From contig URWK01000033.1 of NCBI GenBank assembly GCA_900551505.1, positions 1 to 10,102 of the forward strand: a stretch of DNA of 10,102 bases, read 5' to 3'. Below the pieces are notes generated by a model, which was given only the letters and a program-made list of their open reading frames with translations, made no database searches and was not told the DNA's origin. The position numbers and the translations under genes are program-made. Positions 6,186-10,102 of the stretch are shown here, in pieces (positions within the stretch are counted from its first letter, which is position 1; each line of letters begins with the position of its first letter). The DNA comes from an uncultured Ruminococcus sp. (GTDB lineage Bacteria; Bacillota; Clostridia; Oscillospirales; Ruminococcaceae).

Positions 6186-7292
6186 TTAATTCTGTGATTT
6201 AAGACGTGTTTCAATCTCAAGTGCCTGAGCATTTTTGAGTCTTGCGTCCGCAAGTTCAACTTCATCCTGCAAGTTGATATTATCCCACTCAACTGTAATT
6301 TCCGCTTCCGAACCGAGAAGCCTGAGAAATGCATTGCATACGGATTTTATAACCGGTGTAAGTATACGGCGATAATATTCAAGTTCCGATGTGAGAATAT
6401 CTGACTGCTGGGTTGACATTCTTTCGGTAGTTGACCAGTTCAGACCAAGCAGAAACGGCGGTATTGAAAGCTTTGAAATAAGCTGTTCAATAATCTGTCT
6501 TACGGGAATGTTCGTATCAATAAGTTTGTTTTCCGAACCGATAACCTTTATATCGACATCGCCGACCGCCACGAAGTCCCTTACCTCACCGTATTTGGAA
6601 GCATTCATGCCGTCAGCCCATTCCTTAGCAATCTGTTCTGCCCTGTCCTTTGCGTAAGGCATCTCGTTGGGGTCACTCGGTTTGTAGGTAACGGCATAAC
6701 GGACATTTCCCATTCTGTCGTAATTCTGTCCTATGCATTCGTATATTCTCATAAGCACGGAAGAAAACGCAGGTAATCCCTTTAAGACTGAATCGCCGTA
6801 TATATTGCCGTTCTTGGGGCTGAGTGCCGAAAAGAGTATAAGTTGCGGTTTCTGTACCGGCTGAGGTATACCCCTCTCATCTCTCACAAAATAAGAACGT
6901 TTGAAAGGAACTCCGGACGGTGCAACTATAAGGTTTCTCACATCGCCGTTATAAAGCCCTGATAACCTTAAAGTTTCCGGGTCAACAATAATTTCCCCTA
7001 CCGCATTTCCGTAAGTTATCAGGCTGTCAAGAAAACTGTCAGTAAATGCTTGCAGGGACTGTGATGAAAGCCCTACCGGCACATTTTCAATAAAGTTGTC
7101 AAGTGTTGTCTGCAAAGTTTCGTCCGAACATATTACCCTATATCCGCCCGTAAGTCTGACTATCTTTGTAATTGCGGCATCGACTATCGGAACACTGCTT
7201 CTTATCTTCTCGTAAAGCCTGTTTTCACAAAGCGGTATTTCATATGCGTTCGGACTGAACCTCGGTGCAGTCTGAATAAAACAATCTGACAA
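6186..7292 (-). CDS. Phage portal protein
   Basis: The 368-residue product would form the dodecameric ring at one capsid vertex through which DNA enters and leaves. Typical portal features are visible: an N-terminal KIRSSVPIVDAAITKIVRLTGG, the clip/stem-type region DSLITYGNAVGEIIVD and VLMRIYECIGQNYDRMGN, and the late helix-rich stretch RQIIEQLISKLSIPPFLLGL followed by QQSDILTSELEYYRRILTPVI, a pattern shared by many Firmicute portals. The length is slightly short for the family. The start is TTG at 7292, 7 nt after AGAAGGTG (7300-7307); no ATG is suitably placed. It follows the large terminase by 25 nt and precedes the capsid gene, the standard place. Confidence 0.92.
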   Translation of the reverse strand: MSDCFIQTAPRFSPNAYEIPLCENRLYEKIRSSVPIVDAAITKIVRLTGGYRVICSDETLQTTLDNFIENVPVGLSSQSLQAFTDSFLDSLITYGNAVGEIIVDPETLRLSGLYNGDVRNLIVAPSGVPFKRSYFVRDERGIPQPVQKPQLILFSALSPKNGNIYGDSVLKGLPAFSSVLMRIYECIGQNYDRMGNVRYAVTYKPSDPNEMPYAKDRAEQIAKEWADGMNASKYGEVRDFVAVGDVDIKVIGSENKLIDTNIPVRQIIEQLISKLSIPPFLLGLNWSTTERMSTQQSDILTSELEYYRRILTPVIKSVCNAFLRLLGSEAEITVEWDNINLQDEVELADARLKNAQALEIETRLKSQN

Positions 7293-7317
7293 ATAAATTC
7301 ACCTTCTTTCAAAAAGT

Positions 7318-8577
7318 TTAAGAGTGCTGGCGTGAAAGACTTGCAACAAAAAATTCACTGCCTGTGGGGTGCGAAAGTACATGAGTAACAAAATATCTCA
7401 CATCATCAAGTGCATGGTCATTTTCCTTAACAGGTATGTCACCGCCCGATTTCTCATTCCAGCGATAGAGAGAGAATTCACGCAGGCAGTCAGTGCAGTC
7501 AGCCGAAAACATTATTTTTCTCTGTTTAAGGGCATCACTGACCTTGCGGATACCGCTGATAACGTCATTTCTGGCATGAATGACATTGAATTTGCCATGT
7601 CTTCTTATGCATTCGATAAAGCTTGAAGCGGAAGGGTCTACTATAACACTTTCTATCGGAATATCCTTTGCGAGTTTCTCCAGAGCCGAATAATGTTCTT
7701 CATCGGTTCTTGAAATTCCCTCCCTCTTTGAAGAATAGTAGTATTCTTCAAGCCTGTACCATATACCTTCCGAAAATCCCCACAGTCCGAATGAACAGGG
7801 GTTTACTGTTCCGTAATCGCACGAAATGAAATAGCGTGAACAATTTTCAGGAGGTTTGCTGAACACATGAATTTTCGGGTTGAACATCGGATATATTACA
7901 CCACTGGAAGCAACCCATTTCCCGAGAATAAACCGGTCATAAAATATCCCCGAATAGAGCCTTTTATAACGCTTCCTTATCTCCGGCGACAAGGCGGGAT
8001 TATCGTCCATCGTGAAGTGCAGATACAAGGCGTTTTTATCCTTTGCCTTCAGAATCCACTCCCTGTAGAACCAGTGATAGGGATTGTCGGGATTGCAGTT
8101 AAACCAGAGTCTTGAACCGTTCACGGAACAACGGGCTATTGCCTGCTCAACGAATGAACGTGGCATAAGTGCCACTTCATCGAACAGCACACCTGAAAGA
8201 GTCATTCCCTGAATAAGACTTGCGGAAGCTTCATCCTTACCGCCGAAAAGATAAAAACGATTTGATATGCCCCTTATAGATATATCAATATAGTTCTTGC
8301 TGACTTTCTCAATGCATATGAACCCGTAAAAGCCGAGCATATCAAGCAATGAAGTAACCACATTTCTTTTTAGTGAAGTTATGGTCTTTCCGCACAGGGC
8401 AAACGATGAATCCCTGAACGAAGTCATTGCCCATGCCACAAATCCCAGTGACATTGAAAGCGTTTTCCCGCTTCTGACTGCTCCGTCACATATTATTGCG
8501 TCATAAGAGCTTAATTGCGGACTGCTCCACCACTTAACAGTAATCTTCTGTTTAAGCGAGAATGTGTCAAGCTTCAT
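7318..8577 (-). CDS. Terminase large subunit (PBSX/Terminase_3 type)
   Basis: This is the packaging motor: an ATPase that pumps DNA into the prohead and a nuclease that cuts the concatemer. The ATPase half shows Walker A GAVRSGKT (32-39), Walker B with catalytic acid GVLFDE (129-134) and the coupling motif FNCNP (159-163). The RNase-H-fold nuclease half shows D253 (SCDYG), D313 (IVDPS) and D390/D391 (HALDDVRY). All expected catalytic residues are present, and the 419-residue length is normal for the family. ATG 8577 lies 11 bases inside the end of the small-subunit gene, with CGGAGGC (8586-8592) 8 nt upstream, so the two are translationally coupled. No frameshift is seen. Confidence 0.97.
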   Translation of the reverse strand: MKLDTFSLKQKITVKWWSSPQLSSYDAIICDGAVRSGKTLSMSLGFVAWAMTSFRDSSFALCGKTITSLKRNVVTSLLDMLGFYGFICIEKVSKNYIDISIRGISNRFYLFGGKDEASASLIQGMTLSGVLFDEVALMPRSFVEQAIARCSVNGSRLWFNCNPDNPYHWFYREWILKAKDKNALYLHFTMDDNPALSPEIRKRYKRLYSGIFYDRFILGKWVASSGVIYPMFNPKIHVFSKPPENCSRYFISCDYGTVNPCSFGLWGFSEGIWYRLEEYYYSSKREGISRTDEEHYSALEKLAKDIPIESVIVDPSASSFIECIRRHGKFNVIHARNDVISGIRKVSDALKQRKIMFSADCTDCLREFSLYRWNEKSGGDIPVKENDHALDDVRYFVTHVLSHPTGSEFFVASLSRQHS

Positions 8578-9079
8578 CGGTATCAGCCTCCGTGTCGATA
8601 CCCGAAAATGTTTCGGGGGCTGAGAGAGCTTCTATAAGGCTTAATGCGGAATTTGAAGATACAGACGAATTGGCAAATTCAAACATCTTCTCAAGTGCCT
8701 TTTGTCTGTCGAAAAATTTAAGTTCCAGCCCTCCGCCCTTGACACGCTTTATTTCGGAAACATTAAAAAGATTCAGCCTGTCAATTTCACTGTCTTCAGG
8801 CGGTTCGTCCGATAGCATAAGTTTTATGCAGTCATTAGTTGAACCGAATGCAAGCCTTTCAAGACCTGACTGAATGAAATTTACCGGCGGTTGCCTTATC
8901 GTTTCTGAAATACGGGTAAGTAATGTTCTGTAAGTCGGAAGTTCAAGTGTTTTTATTCCCTCTATGTAAGCATCTTTTTCGGGGAAACCTGCCTTTATAC
9001 CTGCTTCATGTATGTTTCCGAGTTTGAGGAAAAAGTAACAAAAGAGCTTTCGCTTAACCGAGTTGGAATTTTGTGTCAA
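8567..9079 (-). CDS. Terminase small subunit
   Basis: The 170-residue product would bind the packaging site and load the large subunit. The N-terminus LKLGNIHEAGIKAGF (18-32) is the helix-turn-helix signature of the terminase small-subunit family (in relatives, YLxxGNATEAAIKAGY). The C-terminal half has FFDRQKALEKMFEF, the usual oligomerisation/TerL-facing helix, and an acidic tail. It starts with TTG at 9079, which is 8 nt after an unusually full Shine-Dalgarno AAGGAGGTG (9088-9096); no ATG is available nearby. It is the first gene of the operon and overlaps the large subunit by 11 bases. Confidence 0.85.
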   Translation of the reverse strand: MTQNSNSVKRKLFCYFFLKLGNIHEAGIKAGFPEKDAYIEGIKTLELPTYRTLLTRISETIRQPPVNFIQSGLERLAFGSTNDCIKLMLSDEPPEDSEIDRLNLFNVSEIKRVKGGGLELKFFDRQKALEKMFEFANSSVSSNSALSLIEALSAPETFSGIDTEADTDEA

Positions 9080-9087
9080 TGTCAGGA

Positions 9088-9096
9088 CACCTCCTT
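9088..9096 (-). promoter_or_regulatory. Strong RBS of the terminase small-subunit TTG start
   Basis: AAGGAGGTG on the minus strand, almost the full 16S anti-Shine-Dalgarno complement, 8 nt before TTG 9079. It is the main reason to accept the TTG start. Confidence 0.85.
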
Positions 9097-9153
9097 TTTC
9101 TGTAGTACGGAAGAAGTAACCTCCCCTGCATATACCTGAAAAAACGGCTTTTT

Positions 9154-9171
9154 CTGCACATGAACGTGCAG
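9154..9171. promoter_or_regulatory. Dyad CTGCAC-N6-GTGCAG upstream of the phage operon
   Basis: A perfect 6-bp inverted repeat with a 6-nt spacer lies about 75 nt before the terminase start, between the phage operon and the divergent lipoprotein gene. It lacks a U tract on the minus strand and so is not a normal terminator. It could be an operator for a dimeric regulator or a leader-RNA hairpin. I could not find a convincing -35/-10 pair for the phage operon in 9100-9260. Confidence 0.4.
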
Positions 9172-9255
9172 ATTTCCGTGAAATAGCCGAAAGTTAATAA
9201 TTAATTTACAATTTTCGTTTCCATTTCAGAATAAATTACTTATGATTTGCGAAAA

Positions 9256-9288
9256 ACACTTGAAAAAAGTGTCGCATGATGATAAAAT
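9256..9288 (+). promoter_or_regulatory. Lipoprotein promoter with dyad over the -35 box
   Basis: TTGAAA (9260-9265), 17 nt, then TAAAAT (9283-9288), which is preceded by TGA at 9280-9282 and so makes an extended -10. An inverted repeat ACACTT-GAAAA-AAGTGT (9256-9272) overlaps the -35 box and could bind a repressor. Confidence 0.65.
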
Positions 9289-9322
9289 AGAAATGCAAAT
9301 CTATTTTTGAGAACAATTTTAC

Positions 9323-9328
9323 AGGAGG
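9323..9328 (+). promoter_or_regulatory. RBS deciding the lipoprotein start
   Basis: AGGAGG, 11 nt before ATG 9340 and downstream of the alternative TTG at 9307, which it excludes. Confidence 0.8.
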
Positions 9329-9339
9329 AGAAAATTTAC

Positions 9340-9993
9340 ATGAAAAATTTTAAGAAAATTATTCTTGTTACCTTAATAGCTTGTATGACCATTATGCCTT
9401 TCGCAACCGGTTGTAAGAAGAAGACCGACAGCAATGTTTCGAGTTCATCGGCTTCATCATCTTCATCAGGTGCTTCACAGGCAGATAATAATAGTGCGAC
9501 TACCTCAAACCACAATGCCGCTGCCGAAACTCCGGTTCAGCCTGACGCACTTCCGGCAGGCGTGGAAACAGTCGGACAGATGGGTACTGCTCAACAACTC
9601 CACGACCTTAATGTAACTTGCAGTAAAATTGAAGCTGCTTACGGAAACGTTCAAGCCACCGATAAGGAATACCTTGAAATCAGCTTTTCAGTTATGAACT
9701 CCGGTGCTGAAGCTATTACTATTTCACAGCTTGCAGCATTCAAGGTTTACGTTGACGGCACTGAAATTCCAAACGCCGCAGGTTCTTCAAATGCACTTAT
9801 GGCGGTTCTCACTTCGGGAACTACAGCGGAAGCACTTACAGGTACTATCAATTCGGGTTCTACACTCAATGGCTTTGTGGCTGTTGAAATGCCTGAAAAG
9901 TGGAAGGAACTCAAGCTTGAATTTGCACCTTTCCAAAGCGTTTCAAACGACTTCATTTCTTACACATTCAATTATGACGATGTTGCAAGATAA
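9340..9993 (+). CDS. Secreted lipoprotein with DUF4352-like domain
   Basis: The 217-residue product is predicted to be anchored to the outer face of the membrane. It has a type II signal peptide: MKNFKK, a hydrophobic stretch to about residue 21, then the lipobox ATGC with the acylated cysteine at 25. A Lys patch, a Ser/Ala/Asn-rich linker (about 30-65) and one beta-sandwich domain follow. The domain pattern KEYLEISFSVMNSGAEAITI with later NGFVAVEMPEKWKELKLEF is typical of DUF4352/Telokin-like domains of Firmicute lipoproteins. The ligand is unknown. ATG 9340 is chosen because AGGAGG (9323-9328) lies 11 nt before it and the signal peptide begins there; a TTG at 9307 in the same frame lies upstream of the Shine-Dalgarno. 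It diverges from the phage operon and may be host DNA flanking the insertion or a cargo gene. Confidence 0.85.
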   Translation: MKNFKKIILVTLIACMTIMPFATGCKKKTDSNVSSSSASSSSSGASQADNNSATTSNHNAAAETPVQPDALPAGVETVGQMGTAQQLHDLNVTCSKIEAAYGNVQATDKEYLEISFSVMNSGAEAITISQLAAFKVYVDGTEIPNAAGSSNALMAVLTSGTTAEALTGTINSGSTLNGFVAVEMPEKWKELKLEFAPFQSVSNDFISYTFNYDDVAR

Positions 9994-10021
9994 TCTTTCA
10001 GTCTTATAAATCTGTTCATAT

Positions 10022-10102
10022 GGGGGCGGGGGCCCCCCGAAGAGGGGGGGGCCCCCCAAAAAAAAAAAAAAAAAAAAAAAAAATAAAAAAAAAAAAGAGG
10101 AT
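10022..10102. other. Low-complexity contig end (G/C blocks then A runs)
   Basis: Blocks of 5-8 G and 6 C (10022-10057) can fold on themselves, then 26 A (10058-10083) and 12 A (10085-10096) follow. The order hairpin-then-A is wrong for a plus-strand terminator of the lipoprotein gene. Together with the C run at the other end, this looks like assembly breakdown at contig ends, possibly at GC hairpin repeats. Confidence 0.7.

Noticed and set aside
8562..8873. Plus-strand open frame opposite the terminase small subunit
   Set aside because: It is antisense to a recognised gene and Ser/Leu-rich as expected of a reverse-complement shadow; no Shine-Dalgarno.
9154..9171. Terminator reading for the dyad before the phage operon
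   Set aside because: The stem is followed by A, not U, on the minus strand, and no T run follows on the plus strand.
1975..9260. Prophage attachment-site direct repeats
   Set aside because: I compared the two flanks of the phage block by eye and found no shared direct repeat or tRNA gene; only short AT-rich similarity is present.
10022..10060. Intrinsic terminator of the lipoprotein gene
   Set aside because: The G/C blocks fold, but an A run, not a T run, follows on the plus strand, and the sequence looks degenerate.

Overview
The window looks like a metagenome-assembled contig from a gut-type Firmicute, most likely a Ruminococcus/Oscillospirales-like clostridium. The basis is moderate-to-low GC, strong AGGAGG-type ribosome binding sites, a clostridial-style monofunctional aspartokinase, and phage proteins that resemble those of gut clostridial prophages. 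The genus is inferred. The outermost ~126 and ~80 bases (a 36-base C run; G/C blocks followed by A runs) look like assembly or sequencing artefact.

Layout: (1) 297-1622 (+) is aspartokinase (lysC), with a TTGATT-17-TATACT promoter and a short leader that leaves no room for a lysine riboswitch. Behind it lie a perfect 15-bp inverted repeat and then a bidirectional intrinsic terminator. (2) 1720-1974 (-) is a small stand-alone FeoA-domain gene, convergent with lysC, with a poor start. (3) 2083-9079 (-) is one tightly packed nine-gene phage structural operon. In transcription order it holds terminase small subunit, terminase large subunit, portal, HK97-fold major capsid protein, prohead protease with an inserted zinc knuckle, head-tail connector candidate, tail-terminator candidate, a small beta-rich tail-like protein, and a baseplate/tail-hub-like protein. 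(4) 9340-9993 (+) is a divergently transcribed lipoprotein with a DUF4352-like domain and a strong extended -10 promoter.

The phage block is the point of interest. All nine frames are open, catalytic residues can be identified in the large terminase and protease, and genes overlap or sit within ~75 nt of each other. Yet no tail tube or sheath, tape measure, lysis, integrase, repressor or replication gene is present, and the block ends directly at ordinary chromosomal-type genes. It could be one arm of a normal prophage cut off by rearrangement, a capsid-forming satellite that borrows tails, or a domesticated gene-transfer-agent-like particle; the sequence alone does not decide. Further oddities are the protease gene lying after rather than before the capsid gene, four of nine genes apparently starting with TTG behind good Shine-Dalgarno sequences, and two intergenic hairpins each followed by the same TTAAAATTAA spacer and GGAGG.
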